Origin: Acidobacteriota bacterium
GTDB lineage: Bacteria > Acidobacteriota > Holophagae > Holophagales > Holophagaceae
DNA length: 64,000 bases
NCBI GenBank assembly: GCA_016195985.1
Contig: JACPYP010000030.1
Location: 30,536-94,535 of the forward strand
Direction of reading: 5' to 3'
Shown here: positions 16,436 through 25,182 of the stretch, piece after piece
Layout: each line of letters starts with the position of its first letter
Numbering within the stretch: position 1 is the stretch's first letter
Notes under the pieces: model-generated
The model's input: the letters and a program-made list of their open reading frames with translations, nothing else
Database searches by the model: none
What the model was told of the DNA's origin: nothing
Made by a program: the position numbers and the translations under genes

Positions 16436-17593
16436 ATGGACGTCACGCTGCCCGAGCACGTTGAAGCCCTGCGCCAGGAAGTGCGCAGGTTCGCCGAAAA
16501 GGAAATCCGCCCCCACGTCATGGCCTGGGACGAAGCCAAGGCCTTCCCCTTCGAGGTGGTGAAGCAGCTCGGCGAGATGGGCATGATGGGCGTCATCTTC
16601 CCCGAGCAGTACGGCGGCGCGGGCATGGGCTATCTGGAATACGCCGTGGTCGTGGAGGAACTGTCCCGGGTGGATGGCTCCGTGGGCATTTCCGTGGCCG
16701 CCCACAACAGCCTCTGCAGCAACCACATCTACGCCATGGGCGACGAACGGCAGAAGCAGGCCTACCTGGTGCCCCTGGCCAGCGGGAAAGCCATCGGCGC
16801 CTGGGGCCTTACCGAGCCTGGCTCGGGCAGCGATGCCGGCTCCCTGCGCACCGCCGCCAAGAAGGAAGGTTCGCACTACATCCTGAACGGCTCAAAGACC
16901 TTCATCACCCATGGCACCGTGGGCGACATCTTCGTGGTGATGGCCCGGACGCGCCCGCCCGAACCGGGCCGCAGCAGCGCCGATGGCATCAGCGCCTTCG
17001 TGCTGGAAAAAGGCATGAACGGCTTTCGGGCCGGCAAGCAGGAGAACAAACTGGGCCTGCGGGCCAGCGATACCTCCGAACTGATCCTGGAAGACGTGAA
17101 GGTGCCCGAGGCCAACCTGCTGGGCGAGGACGGTCTGGGTTTCAAGCAGGCCATGAAGACGCTGGACGGCGGCCGCATCAGCATCGGCGCGCTGGGCTTG
17201 GGCATGGCCCAGGGCGCCTTTGAAGAGGCCGTGCGCTACAGCAAGATCCGCCACACCTTCGGGCGGCCCCTGGCCGACCATCAGGGCATCCAGTTCAAGC
17301 TGGCGAACATGGGCACCGAAATCGAGGCCGCCCGCCTGCTCATCTACCGGGCTGCGGGCCTGAAAGATGCGGGCCTGCCCTACGCCAAGGCCGCCAGCAT
17401 GGCCAAGCTCTACAGCTCCGAAGTGGCCTGCCGCGTGGCGGACGAGGCCGTGCAGATCCTCGGCGGCTACGGCTACATCAAGGACTACCCCGTGGAGAAG
17501 TACTACCGCGACGTGAAGCTCTGCACCATCGGCGAAGGCACCAGCGAAATCCAGCGCACGGTCATCGCCCGCTACCTGTTGGCTGAGTACTGA
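16436..17593 (+). CDS. acyl-CoA dehydrogenase
   Basis: The 385-aa protein has the usual size and layout of a short-chain or branched-chain acyl-CoA dehydrogenase, an FAD enzyme that makes the alpha-beta double bond in an acyl-CoA. Visible motifs are the flavin/substrate segment [19 protein letters not shown], the middle beta domain [29 protein letters not shown], and the C-terminal EILGGYGY-type segment [20 protein letters not shown]. The end [14 protein letters not shown] includes the Glu that acts as catalytic base in this subfamily. The start at 16436 follows a GAGG element. A longer frame would overlap the protease gene. With icmF later in the window it would fit branched-chain or short-chain acid breakdown. 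Substrate chain length cannot be told from sequence alone. Confidence 0.93.
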   Translation: MDVTLPEHVEALRQEVRRFAEKEIRPHVMAWDEAKAFPFEVVKQLGEMGMMGVIFPEQYGGAGMGYLEYAVVVEELSRVDGSVGISVAAHNSLCSNHIYAMGDERQKQAYLVPLASGKAIGAWGLTEPGSGSDAGSLRTAAKKEGSHYILNGSKTFITHGTVGDIFVVMARTRPPEPGRSSADGISAFVLEKGMNGFRAGKQENKLGLRASDTSELILEDVKVPEANLLGEDGLGFKQAMKTLDGGRISIGALGLGMAQGAFEEAVRYSKIRHTFGRPLADHQGIQFKLANMGTEIEAARLLIYRAAGLKDAGLPYAKAASMAKLYSSEVACRVADEAVQILGGYGYIKDYPVEKYYRDVKLCTIGEGTSEIQRTVIARYLLAEY

Positions 17594-17815
17594 CACCAGA
17601 TCGCCGTCAACGATAGAGAACCCCCGCGGAAACACAAAGCCCACCGAGAGGCACGGAGGTCTCGTACGTTTCTCTGTCATGGGCAGGCCGAAGACCGCTT
17701 CCACGGTGGATCCTTTGCTGTTGAAGGCGAATCGGTATGACATCCCCCGGCCGCCTGTGATCCTCCGGCCAAGGGGTCTGCGTTAGGATGGGAGCCTCTA
17801 AACATGAGGCATCCC

Positions 17816-19840
17816 ATGAAACGCGCCGCCCCCCTCCTCGTTGGCTTCTCCCTTCTGGCCGCCGCCAGCAGCCTTCAGGCCAGCCGGCCCCTGCGGGTCG
17901 ACGACCTCTTCAAGGTCAAGCGCGTCGGCGATCCGCAGATCTCCAGCCGGTCCGACCTGGCCTACCAGGTGGGCACCGTGGACTTTGCGGCCAACAAGAC
18001 CGTGAACCGCATCTGGCTCAAAACCGCCGGCGGCGAGGCCAAGGAGCTGGATCTGGGCGGCGGCGGCCAGTCCCGCCCCCGCTTCAGCCCCGATGGCAAA
18101 CGCCTGGCCTACCAGTCCGGCGGCCAGATCTGGATCGCCGATCTCACCACCCAGGAGAAGCGCCAGCTCACCAAGCTCAGCAGCAGCGCCGAGGGCCAGC
18201 TCTGGAGCCCAGACGGCAAGTGGATCGCCTTCCTCAGCACCACGGTGCCCAGCGGCAACGATGCCGAGAATGCCGCTTACCTGAAGGCCAAGGAGGCCTC
18301 CAAGGTCACGGGCCGCCTCTACACCACCCTCACCTACCGCCACTGGAACGAATGGAAGGACCCCAAGCAGGTGAGCCACCTCTTCGTGGTCCCCGCCGAC
18401 GGCAGCGCCGCGCCCCGGGATCTCACCGCGGGCTTCACCACGGACGTGCCCAACTACGCGGGCGTCTCCGCGGGGGACGGCTTCGACTGGGCCCCGGACA
18501 GCCAGGCCCTGGCCTTTGAATCCGCCCCCGACCAGGCCAAGGCCACCAGCACCAACGGCGAAATCTACGAAGTGGCCCTGAGCGGCGGCCCCGCCCGGAA
18601 GCTCACCACGAATCCGGCCATGGACAACTCCCCGCGCTACTCGCCCGATGGCAAGTACCTGGCCTGGCGCGCCCAGCGCCGCCCCGGCTTCGAGGCCGAC
18701 AAGTGGGAACTCTGGGTCATGGACCGTGGCACCGGCCAAGTGGTGCGCACCACCCAGGCTCTGGATCAGAGCTTCGGCGACTACCAGTGGCAGGGCGCCC
18801 AGCTGGTGGGCGTGAGCGAACATCAGGGCCACTCGGACCTGTTCCGCTGGGACGGCAAGACCGCCCAGCCCCTGAGCCACGGCCTGCACGTGGAGGGTTT
18901 CGCGCTGGCCAAGGACCAGGCCATCGTCGTCTCCACCAGCCTCAATGCCCCCCAGGATCTCTACACCGTGCCCTTCAGCACCGGCAAGGCCGTCCGCCTG
19001 AGCCAGCACAATGCGCTGCTGACCCAGGAACTGGGCCTCAACAAGGGCGAGGATCTCTGGATCGACACGGTGCCCGTCCAGGGCCAGGCCACCAAGGCCC
19101 ATGCCTTCATCGTGAAGCCTGTGGACTATGACCCCAAGAAGACCTACCCCGTGGCCTTCGTCATCCACGGCGGGCCCCAGGGCGCCTGGGCCGATGCCTG
19201 GCATCCCCGGTGGAACGCCCAGGCCTGGGCCAGCCGCGGTTTCATCACCGTGCTGCCCAATCCCCGCGGGTCCACGGGATTCGGCCAGGCCTACTGCGAC
19301 GCCATCAGCGGCGACTGGAACGGCGCCGTCATGACCGACCTCATGAACACCCTGGATGCCGCCCTCAAGGCCGTGCCCAACGCCGATCCCAAGCGCGTCG
19401 TGGCCTGCGGCGGCAGCTACGGCGGCTATGCCGTGAACTGGATCTCCGGCCACTACGCCGACCGCTTCGCCGCCTTCGTCACCCACGCCAGCATCTTCAA
19501 CACCGAATCCATGCAGCTGGGCACCGAAGAACTGTGGTTCCCCCACTGGGAGTTCAAGGGCTGGCCCTGGGAAAGCGCCGCCAACAAGGCCCGCTGGCAG
19601 TCGCAAAGTCCCACCACCGGCATCGCGAACATGACCAAGCCCATGCTCGTCGTCCACGGCGAACTGGATTACCGCGTGCCCGTCACCGAGGCCTTCCAGC
19701 TTTACAACACCCTCCAGGTGCGCGGCATCCCCAGCCAGCTGCTCTACTTCCCCGACGAGGCCCACTTCGTCGCCAAGCCCCAGAACAGCAAGCTCTGGTA
19801 CGAGACCGTGCTGGGCTGGTGCGAGAAGTGGACGAAGTAA
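17816..19840 (+). CDS. S9 family prolyl oligopeptidase-like peptidase
   Basis: The 674-aa secreted serine peptidase has a signal peptide (PLLVGFSLLAAASSLQA). An N-terminal beta-propeller with repeated FSPDGKRLAY, WSPDGKWIAF and YSPDGKYLAW blades extends to about residue 410, followed by an alpha/beta-hydrolase domain. The triad is S534 in GGSYGGYA, D618 in GELDYRVP and H650 in DEAHF. This is the arrangement of acylaminoacyl-peptidase or dipeptidyl-peptidase-like S9 enzymes, which trim short peptides. The ATG at 17816 is preferred over the one at 17804 because GAGG lies seven bases before it and the signal peptide then has a normal charged start. It stands alone, in a convergent arrangement with folK. 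Confidence 0.92.
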   Translation: MKRAAPLLVGFSLLAAASSLQASRPLRVDDLFKVKRVGDPQISSRSDLAYQVGTVDFAANKTVNRIWLKTAGGEAKELDLGGGGQSRPRFSPDGKRLAYQSGGQIWIADLTTQEKRQLTKLSSSAEGQLWSPDGKWIAFLSTTVPSGNDAENAAYLKAKEASKVTGRLYTTLTYRHWNEWKDPKQVSHLFVVPADGSAAPRDLTAGFTTDVPNYAGVSAGDGFDWAPDSQALAFESAPDQAKATSTNGEIYEVALSGGPARKLTTNPAMDNSPRYSPDGKYLAWRAQRRPGFEADKWELWVMDRGTGQVVRTTQALDQSFGDYQWQGAQLVGVSEHQGHSDLFRWDGKTAQPLSHGLHVEGFALAKDQAIVVSTSLNAPQDLYTVPFSTGKAVRLSQHNALLTQELGLNKGEDLWIDTVPVQGQATKAHAFIVKPVDYDPKKTYPVAFVIHGGPQGAWADAWHPRWNAQAWASRGFITVLPNPRGSTGFGQAYCDAISGDWNGAVMTDLMNTLDAALKAVPNADPKRVVACGGSYGGYAVNWISGHYADRFAAFVTHASIFNTESMQLGTEELWFPHWEFKGWPWESAANKARWQSQSPTTGIANMTKPMLVVHGELDYRVPVTEAFQLYNTLQVRGIPSQLLYFPDEAHFVAKPQNSKLWYETVLGWCEKWTK

Positions 19841-19857
19841 AGAAAAGCTGAACCACC

Positions 19858-19911
19858 AAGACACCAAGGCACCAAGAACGGCTTCTGCTTTTCTTGGTGT
19901 CTTGATGTCTT
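19858..19911. repeat. imperfect 20-bp hairpin (CACCAAG-type repeat)
   Basis: Arms 19858-19877 and 19892-19911 pair at 18 of 20 positions and are built of repeated ACACCAAG units. It lies between the convergent S9 peptidase and folK genes. It may serve as a two-way terminator. Its unit structure also resembles dispersed intergenic hairpins known from many genomes. Confidence 0.65.
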
Positions 19912-19937
19912 CGAGACAAACCAAATCGGGATGGCGA

Positions 19938-20408
19938 TCAGTTTCTTGGAATCACGCCACTGCACGCACCGGGATCCGACAGCGCCTTCCAGGGTTCCAG
20001 CACGAAGGGGCGGCTGAAGGCCCTCGGGTGGGGCAATTCCAAAGTCAGCTGAGCCCCTAAGGCGCGCAGGTCCTCGGGCGCGTCCCAGGCCCAGCTGCCA
20101 CCCGGACCATCCGTCGTGATGAGGTCCAGATCCAGCGTGCGGGGCGCGTTCTTCCCCGCCTTCCGGTCGCGGCCCGCGACCAGTTCCAGGCGCAGCAGGG
20201 ATTCCAGCAGGCGGCAGGGATCCGATTCGTCGGTCACCAGGATCGCCACGGTGTTGAGGTAGGCGGGCCCGCGACCCGATTCATCGGGCGTCTCCATCAC
20301 CAGCGGCGAAGGCAGCACCGCCCCCAGCGTCCGCAGGGCCTCCAGCCCAGCCGCGAGGTGCCCCCGGCGATCGCCGAGGTTGGAGCCGAGGGCGATGATG
20401 GCTTTCAT
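19938..20408 (-). CDS. folK: 2-amino-4-hydroxy-6-hydroxymethyldihydropteridine pyrophosphokinase
   Basis: HPPK transfers pyrophosphate from ATP to 6-hydroxymethyl-dihydropterin, a step of folate synthesis. The 156-aa product begins with the family hallmark IIALGSNLGDRRGHL. It contains AYLNTVAIL, the Mg/ATP-binding PRTLDLDLIT and the closing LPHPRAFSRPFVLEP. The length is standard. Its ATG overlaps the stop of the upstream AlbA_2 gene by four bases (ATGA), which suggests translational coupling to that unusual neighbour. No other folate genes are present in the window. Confidence 0.95.
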   Translation of the reverse strand: MKAIIALGSNLGDRRGHLAAGLEALRTLGAVLPSPLVMETPDESGRGPAYLNTVAILVTDESDPCRLLESLLRLELVAGRDRKAGKNAPRTLDLDLITTDGPGGSWAWDAPEDLRALGAQLTLELPHPRAFSRPFVLEPWKALSDPGACSGVIPRN

Positions 20409-22294
20409 GGTGATCCCGTTCCCCGGGTCGGGACCACATATTGTTGGCCGGGGTGATTGGGCATATCTTTCATCGTGTATACGAGCTGGCCGCTTTCCAG
20501 GAGTGGTGCCAAGTGAGAGCGGACGAGTTCTTTGGGATCTCGGTCACCCAGTAGTTTCGCAAGTTCACGCGCTGAAAAAGGCCGAAGGCTGCAAAGATCT
20601 AACACCAAAGCCCGAATGATTTCTTGACGCGGCTTAGCTCCCGATGCCGGGAGGCGCTGCAATAAGACCGTTGGAATGAACTGGTGGGGATCCGCGGCCG
20701 CCTGGTGGGGATCCAGTGGGAACTGGTGGGAATCCGGCAGGAACTGGTGGGGATCCGCCAAAGGTCTCGGCACTTCCCTCGAAGGCACCGATTGAATGCC
20801 ATTGGTCAGCTTACTGCTGGGAGTGTAGTAGGTCCGGCTTCCGCTACCTTCCTTGATCAAGAATCCTTGGTCTCGCAAACGTCTTAGCAAGGCGCTTGAT
20901 TGCAAAGTATCCAATCCTGTCAAGTTGCGGCATGTCATGTTGTCTACAGCTTCGGCCTCGCGTATGAACAAAAGCACCTTGCTCGCATCTGCCGAAAGCG
21001 ATTCTGAATTCAGGGCCTTAAGCCATTCAAGGTCCTCTAAACTGAAAAGGTGGTGCAAATGCACGATGGCTTTAAATCGCTCGTGTTCGCGATCCGACTG
21101 AAATTCTGGTGATGCCATCCCCGCTTCTTCCAAGAGACGGCGGACCGTGCGAATCCCAGTTCCCTTCGTTTCGGCCAAATTCAAATCGTGAAAGGTAGCA
21201 GCAATTAGTGGGTTCCGCTGACGGGATCCTGGCTGGCCCAACTCATCGGGGCGCTTCAAACTGTATCCAGGGTTGTGAACCTCAATACGATTACTGAAGC
21301 GGATAATTTGGATGGGTTCATTGATCCGATAGTTGCGATGCATGAGTGCATTCGCAAGTGTTTCCCGAATGACTTTTCGCGGAAGCACTGGCTCTTGTAC
21401 ACTTTGAAGTGATCCTTCGGGAAGATGAAACCCTTTAGGAAGGTCATCAATGATCGCAGCTTCAGCTTGCCTCAGGGTCAGCAGTAGCGCCTTTCGAATA
21501 TCCAAAGACTGGAATCGCCGTTCTGGATCATCGATCCACTCTGTCCCAATCACACGAAGGTAATCCACCCGGGTTGCAGGTAACAGCCGGCGCAAGGCTG
21601 CACTTTTCCCAAAGAGCAGGATGCCCGCGAGCGTCGCCTTGATTTGACCATCCAGGCTTCGGATGGCGCATAAAGACTCCATCAGATCTTGATCCGAATA
21701 ACTCAGTTCTTCAGCGTTTGCATTGACTAAGGTTCGAAGCCGGCGATATTCAGAGATGGCTGCCGGATCAAAATCATCCCAGGATGAATCCCGAATGACA
21801 GCCGCATCATAGCTTTCAGTTGGGGCGTCTTTCCCGCGTAATGCCCATATATCCTCTTCGGCGCACCGCTGATCCGTGCTTCCAATGCGCCTCCATGCGC
21901 CTCGAGGAAGAGAGACACTCTTAAGGAAAACGGGTTTTACGCTGGTAGCGACTTCCGGGATATAGACCACCAACACGGTTTTATCGTCGATGCGCTCCAA
22001 GTTCATTTCTGGCCGGACAATCTGATTGAAGACTGAGGCACATTGGCTGGCCAGGTCCGCTTGAACCTTGTCTGGATCAGAAAGTCCATCTGGCCGGTAA
22101 ACACGATCCCCGAAGAGATTCACTTCCCAAGTAACACCAAGCAACAGATAACCACCACCTAGATCCGGTTCATTACTGAAGGCAGATATTGTTTCCAGGA
22201 TGGACTTTCCGATTTCCCGTCCACGTTTAGCCTCAATGCCTGCACATTCATCCGAGCTATTCAACTCTTGCAGGAGGTGCTCTGCGCTACGCAT
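20405..22294 (-). CDS. AlbA_2-domain putative ATP-dependent DNA-binding regulator
   Basis: The 629-aa protein has an N-terminal AlbA_2 (Schlafen-like) domain, seen in SSDECAGIEAKRGREIGKSI and GGGYLLLGVTWE. A middle region carries the RecG-C/HATPase-like motifs RETLANALMHRNY and LAETKGTGIRTVRRLLEEAG. These are typical of proteins annotated as ATP-dependent DNA helicase RecG-related or transcriptional regulators. A winged-helix-like part follows (NLTGLDTLQSSALLRRLRDQ). A linker made of four seven-residue DPHQF-type repeats (20678-20761) leads to a C-terminal winged helix. Members are often found in mobile or defence-linked DNA. The gene is AT-richer than its flanks and is inserted between queF and folK. 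AGGAG precedes the start. Function is unproven. Confidence 0.8.
   Translation of the reverse strand: MRSAEHLLQELNSSDECAGIEAKRGREIGKSILETISAFSNEPDLGGGYLLLGVTWEVNLFGDRVYRPDGLSDPDKVQADLASQCASVFNQIVRPEMNLERIDDKTVLVVYIPEVATSVKPVFLKSVSLPRGAWRRIGSTDQRCAEEDIWALRGKDAPTESYDAAVIRDSSWDDFDPAAISEYRRLRTLVNANAEELSYSDQDLMESLCAIRSLDGQIKATLAGILLFGKSAALRRLLPATRVDYLRVIGTEWIDDPERRFQSLDIRKALLLTLRQAEAAIIDDLPKGFHLPEGSLQSVQEPVLPRKVIRETLANALMHRNYRINEPIQIIRFSNRIEVHNPGYSLKRPDELGQPGSRQRNPLIAATFHDLNLAETKGTGIRTVRRLLEEAGMASPEFQSDREHERFKAIVHLHHLFSLEDLEWLKALNSESLSADASKVLLFIREAEAVDNMTCRNLTGLDTLQSSALLRRLRDQGFLIKEGSGSRTYYTPSSKLTNGIQSVPSREVPRPLADPHQFLPDSHQFPLDPHQAAADPHQFIPTVLLQRLPASGAKPRQEIIRALVLDLCSLRPFSARELAKLLGDRDPKELVRSHLAPLLESGQLVYTMKDMPNHPGQQYVVPTRGTGSP
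20678..20761 (-). repeat. four tandem 21-bp units (DPHQF heptads)
   Basis: Within the AlbA_2 gene, 84 bp encode four consecutive heptapeptides: LADPHQF, LPDSHQF, PLDPHQA and AADPHQF. At the DNA level each unit carries the plus-strand word CTGGTGGG or a close variant. The block sits in the linker before the last winged helix. Similar linker repeats are known in this protein group and can change in copy number by slippage. Confidence 0.9.
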
Positions 22295-22318
22295 AGGTCC
22301 GGCTCCTGAAGGATATGG

Positions 22319-22732
22319 CTACTGCTTCTTCCCGTGCTCCGCCACCACCAGTGTGCGGATGCCGCCGCGGATGAGGAAGTCGCCCTCGATGCGCATCCAC
22401 TGGGGGCTCGTGGCCTTCACCAGGTCATCGAGGATCTGGTTGGTGACGGCCTCGTGGAAGGCGCCCTGGTCCCGGAAGCTCCAGAGGTAGAGCTTCAGCG
22501 ACTTGGATTCCACGCAGAGCTGGTCGGGCTGGTACTGGATGCGCAGCTTGGCGAAGTCCGGCTGGCCCGTCAGCGGGCAGAGACAGGTGAACTCCTCCGT
22601 CTCGAAGGTGATGGTGAAGGGTCGGCCCGGGCGGGGGCTCCTGAAGGTGTCGAGCTTGCCCGTGGGGCGCGTCACCACGAACTTGGGCAGCTGATCGGGG
22701 AGGGAGGCTTTGGGGGTCTTCTTGGTGGCCAT
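22319..22732 (-). CDS. queF: preQ0 reductase (NADPH-dependent 7-cyano-7-deazaguanine reductase)
   Basis: QueF reduces the nitrile of preQ0 to the amine preQ1 with NADPH, the last free-base step before queuosine is placed in tRNA. The 137-aa size is that of the single-domain (type I) enzyme. The catalytic Cys is C52 in TCLCPLTGQPDF, with the partner Asp D59. The QueF signature ESKSLKLYLWSFRDQGAFHE is intact. queC lies upstream on the same strand, separated by a hairpin repeat of about 70 bp. The AlbA_2 gene begins 24 bp downstream. Confidence 0.96.
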   Translation of the reverse strand: MATKKTPKASLPDQLPKFVVTRPTGKLDTFRSPRPGRPFTITFETEEFTCLCPLTGQPDFAKLRIQYQPDQLCVESKSLKLYLWSFRDQGAFHEAVTNQILDDLVKATSPQWMRIEGDFLIRGGIRTLVVAEHGKKQ

Positions 22733-22747
22733 ATGGATCCTTTTTTA

Positions 22748-22817
22748 TCCACAGATTTCACAGATTACACAGATGCAGGGCTTCATTTGAATCTGTGTGA
22801 TCGGTGGAATCTGTGGA
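22748..22817. repeat. 27-bp imperfect hairpin (CACAGATT-type repeat)
   Basis: Arms 22748-22774 and 22791-22817 pair at 24 of 27 positions. The sequence is made of TCCACAGATT and CACAGAT units. It fills nearly all of the gap between queC and queF. It resembles intergenic hairpin families repeated many times per genome in several phyla. In the que transcript it would form a strong stem just before the queF start. Confidence 0.75.
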
Positions 22818-22820
22818 CCG

Positions 22821-23516
22821 TCATTTCAGGTGTTCAGGAATAAACGCATAGGGGATGGGATCGGGGAAGCCGGCCTCCTTGAACCCGCGCAGACGCAGGT
22901 GGCAGCTGTCGCAGTGGCCACAGGCTTCGGCTTCGCCCTGGTAGCAGGACCAGCTGAGGTGCAGGGGCGCGCCCAACTCCCGGCCCCGGCGGACGATCTC
23001 GGCCTTGCGCAGGTGGATGAGGGGCGCATGGAAGGTGAGCTGCGTCTCGGGCTTGGTGCCCAGGTTGGCGGTCTGTTCGAAGCTCTTGAGGAAGGCCTCG
23101 CGGCAATCCGGATAGCCGCTGCTGTCCTCTTCCACAAAGCCCACGAAGATGGCCCGGGCCCGCAGCACCTCCGCCCAGCTCACGCAGGTCGCCAGCAGGT
23201 GGGCGTTGCGGAAGGGCACGTAGCTCACAGGCACGCCGGGGTTGTCCAGGTCGCCATCGGGCAATGCGATGGTTGGATCGGTCAGGGCCGAACCGCCGAT
23301 GGCCTTCAGCGTATCGAAGCCGATGATGAGGCGGCGCTGGGCGGGCACTTCGTAGAAGTCCGCGATGTCGTGGAAGGCCTGCCGCTCGCGGGACTGGGTG
23401 AGCTGGCCATAGTCCGCATGGAGCAGCGCCAGCTCGTAGCCCTGGGCCCTGGCGACGGCGGCAGTGACGCAGGAATCCATGCCCCCGGAAAGGGAAACGA
23501 CGGCGAGTTCAGACAT
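22821..23516 (-). CDS. queC: 7-cyano-7-deazaguanine synthase
   Basis: QueC converts 7-carboxy-7-deazaguanine to preQ0 with ATP and ammonia, providing the QueF substrate. The 231-aa product starts with the PP-loop VVSLSGGMDS (residues 7-15), has the conserved HADYGQLTQSRERQAF and the VPFRNAHLLA segment, and ends with a zinc site (CYQGEAEACGHCDSC). The start at 23516 places the PP-loop at the usual distance; a frame to 23549 is not needed. The start lies 8 bp inside the end of the acyltransferase gene, so the two are probably read from one mRNA. Confidence 0.96.
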   Translation of the reverse strand: MSELAVVSLSGGMDSCVTAAVARAQGYELALLHADYGQLTQSRERQAFHDIADFYEVPAQRRLIIGFDTLKAIGGSALTDPTIALPDGDLDNPGVPVSYVPFRNAHLLATCVSWAEVLRARAIFVGFVEEDSSGYPDCREAFLKSFEQTANLGTKPETQLTFHAPLIHLRKAEIVRRGRELGAPLHLSWSCYQGEAEACGHCDSCHLRLRGFKEAGFPDPIPYAFIPEHLK

Positions 23517-24213
23517 CAGCGGCCTCCTCGGCCCACGCTTCAAGTTCATCCATCTCGCGCTGAAGCTGCACGGCTTCAGCGTTGTCGTCCGCCTTGGGCG
23601 GAATGCGGCGCGGCGTGCCGTAGCGGATGGTGCAGGTGGAGAAGGGCACCGGGATCACCATGCGGTCCCAGGTTTTCAATTCGAACGAACGGTCGAAGGC
23701 CAGGGTGACGGGGACGATCCAGGCGCCGGTCTTGCGCGCCAGAGCCGTGACGCCGGGCTTCAGCTCCATGAGCGGTCCGCGGGGGCCGTCGGGCGTGATG
23801 CCGAAATCCCAGCCCTGCTTCACGGCCTGGATCATGCGCACCAGGGCCTTGGCGCCATCGTCGCTGGCGGTTCCGCGCACAGCATGGATGCCGAACCAGC
23901 GCCAGGTGGCGGCGCTGCGCTCGCCATCCTTGCTGTCGCTGGAAAGGATGGCCACGCCGCGGTCCTTGCGGATGAAGGGGTAGGAGAGCGGCATCATGAA
24001 GAGGCGCCGGTGCCAGAAACTGAGGATGAACCGCTCATTGCGGGCCACCAGGTCTTCGACCGGCCCGAACCCCTCGCGCTTCACCCGGAGGGTGTAGGAC
24101 CACAGCTTGGACAGCCCCGCCGCCAGGAAGGGAGTCACGCGGAAGCTCAGCCATATGGACAGCGGGGAACCCAAGGGGCGCCCCCGCTCCGCGATGGCCA
24201 CGCGGGCCGCCAT
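23509..24213 (-). CDS. DUF374/lysophospholipid acyltransferase-like protein
   Basis: The 234-aa protein has the look of the DUF374 acyltransferase group, related to lipid A and lysophospholipid acyltransferases. The HX4D-like region is altered to FWHRRLFMMPL, followed by AILSSDSKDGE. The second block is ITPDGPRGPLMELKPG, as in LPLAT enzymes. An N-terminal hydrophobic stretch (FRVTPFLAAGLSKLW) suggests membrane association. It probably moves an acyl chain onto an envelope lipid; donor and acceptor are not known. The ATG at 24213 overlaps the hslO stop (TGATG), so translation is likely coupled. It overlaps queC by 8 bp at the other end. Confidence 0.82.
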   Translation of the reverse strand: MAARVAIAERGRPLGSPLSIWLSFRVTPFLAAGLSKLWSYTLRVKREGFGPVEDLVARNERFILSFWHRRLFMMPLSYPFIRKDRGVAILSSDSKDGERSAATWRWFGIHAVRGTASDDGAKALVRMIQAVKQGWDFGITPDGPRGPLMELKPGVTALARKTGAWIVPVTLAFDRSFELKTWDRMVIPVPFSTCTIRYGTPRRIPPKADDNAEAVQLQREMDELEAWAEEAADV

Positions 24214-25049
24214 CAGACCTCCCCCGCCAGCAGGTCCGCCTTGGTGATGGGATACAGGGTCCCGCAATAGTCGCAGCGCACTTCCAGAGGGGCGTCAGCC
24301 TGGAAGAGATCCGCTTTCTGCGCCTCGGAAAAACCGCGCAGGGTTTCCAGCAGGGCTTCCCGGGTGCAGCGGCAGCGGTAGTCCAGGTCCATGGCGGCCA
24401 GTTCGTCGGTGCCCTCGCCCTGGGATACCCAGGAGGCGAGAAACTCCGCGGAGCGTTCCCAGAAGGGCACCACTTCGAGCCCCTCGATGGCCTGCACCAG
24501 CCGGGCGAGGCGCGGCGGTGGACAGTCCGGAAGCGGCTCCACCAGCAGGCCGCCAGCCTCGCCTGTGCCGGGATCGCACCAGAGGCTGAGGCTGGCCTGG
24601 ACCTGTTCCGAGTTCTGGAGGTAGTGCTCCACCTGGGTCTGGATGCCGCCTTCCACCAACTCGAGGTGGCCGATGTAGGGCTGGCCGGTGGCGTTGGAGC
24701 GCATGACCTGCAGCAGGCCGGGCGCCGCGATCCAGTCCCTGGCCTGGGGATCTCCCAGGTCCAGCACGCCCCGGATGGTGCCGTCGGGCCAGCTGTCCGC
24801 CACCACCGCCTTGGCCTTGCCGGAGCCCTTCACCAGCAGCTGCAGCCGCTCCTCGAAGACCGTGCGGCCCTGAAGGAGGGCCGTGGCCGCGAGAAGTTCC
24901 GTCAGGCAGGCGCAGGATTCAGGGTCCAAATGCGGGTGGCCCCGCCGGACGCCGTCCCACAGGGGGCTGGCGTCCAACGTGGAAAGGCGGATGTGCCGGT
25001 CCTTCGTGAGGGCCTTGATGACCCGGGCCCGGTGGATGGATTCGTTCAT
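24213..25049 (-). CDS. hslO: Hsp33 redox-regulated chaperone
   Basis: Hsp33 is a cytoplasmic holdase activated by oxidative unfolding when its zinc centre is oxidised. The 278-aa product has the family body (AAPGLLQVMRSNATGQPYIG, VEHYLQNSEQVQASL). The four zinc cysteines lie near the C-terminus: C226 and C228 (CRC) and C259 and C262 (CDYC). All four are intact, so redox switching is expected. It is first in a minus-strand run with an acyltransferase, queC and queF; the overlap of one base with the acyltransferase gene supports an operon. A weak AGGGAA ribosome site precedes the ATG. Confidence 0.95.
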   Translation of the reverse strand: MNESIHRARVIKALTKDRHIRLSTLDASPLWDGVRRGHPHLDPESCACLTELLAATALLQGRTVFEERLQLLVKGSGKAKAVVADSWPDGTIRGVLDLGDPQARDWIAAPGLLQVMRSNATGQPYIGHLELVEGGIQTQVEHYLQNSEQVQASLSLWCDPGTGEAGGLLVEPLPDCPPPRLARLVQAIEGLEVVPFWERSAEFLASWVSQGEGTDELAAMDLDYRCRCTREALLETLRGFSEAQKADLFQADAPLEVRCDYCGTLYPITKADLLAGEV

Positions 25050-25068
25050 GGTTCCCTAACAAAAAATT

Positions 25069-25178
25069 CACCACGGAGACGCAGAGGGCGCGGAAGGTGA
25101 ATCACGGAGAAGAACGGAGCGATTCATCCGGCGCTGTCTCCGTGTTTTTTTCTCGGTGACCTCCGAGCCTCCGTGGTG
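25069..25178. repeat. CACCACGGAG-type intergenic hairpin
   Basis: The outer arms 25069-25087 and 25160-25178 pair at about 15 of 19 positions, and inner CACGGAG/CTCCGTG words allow further pairing. It lies between the M2 peptidase end (25183) and the hslO start (25049), both on the minus strand. The unit resembles a dispersed repeat seen between genes in many bacterial genomes. Confidence 0.65.
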
Positions 25179-25182
25179 GGTT

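Noticed and set aside
17798..19924. 708-codon frame on the minus strand opposite the S9 peptidase
   Set aside because: Same kind of antisense shadow; no motif, no ribosome site, and the sense gene has a full catalytic triad.
20678..20761. CRISPR-like array of short repeats
   Set aside because: The repeats are contiguous 21-bp units in frame with a protein and have no spacers.
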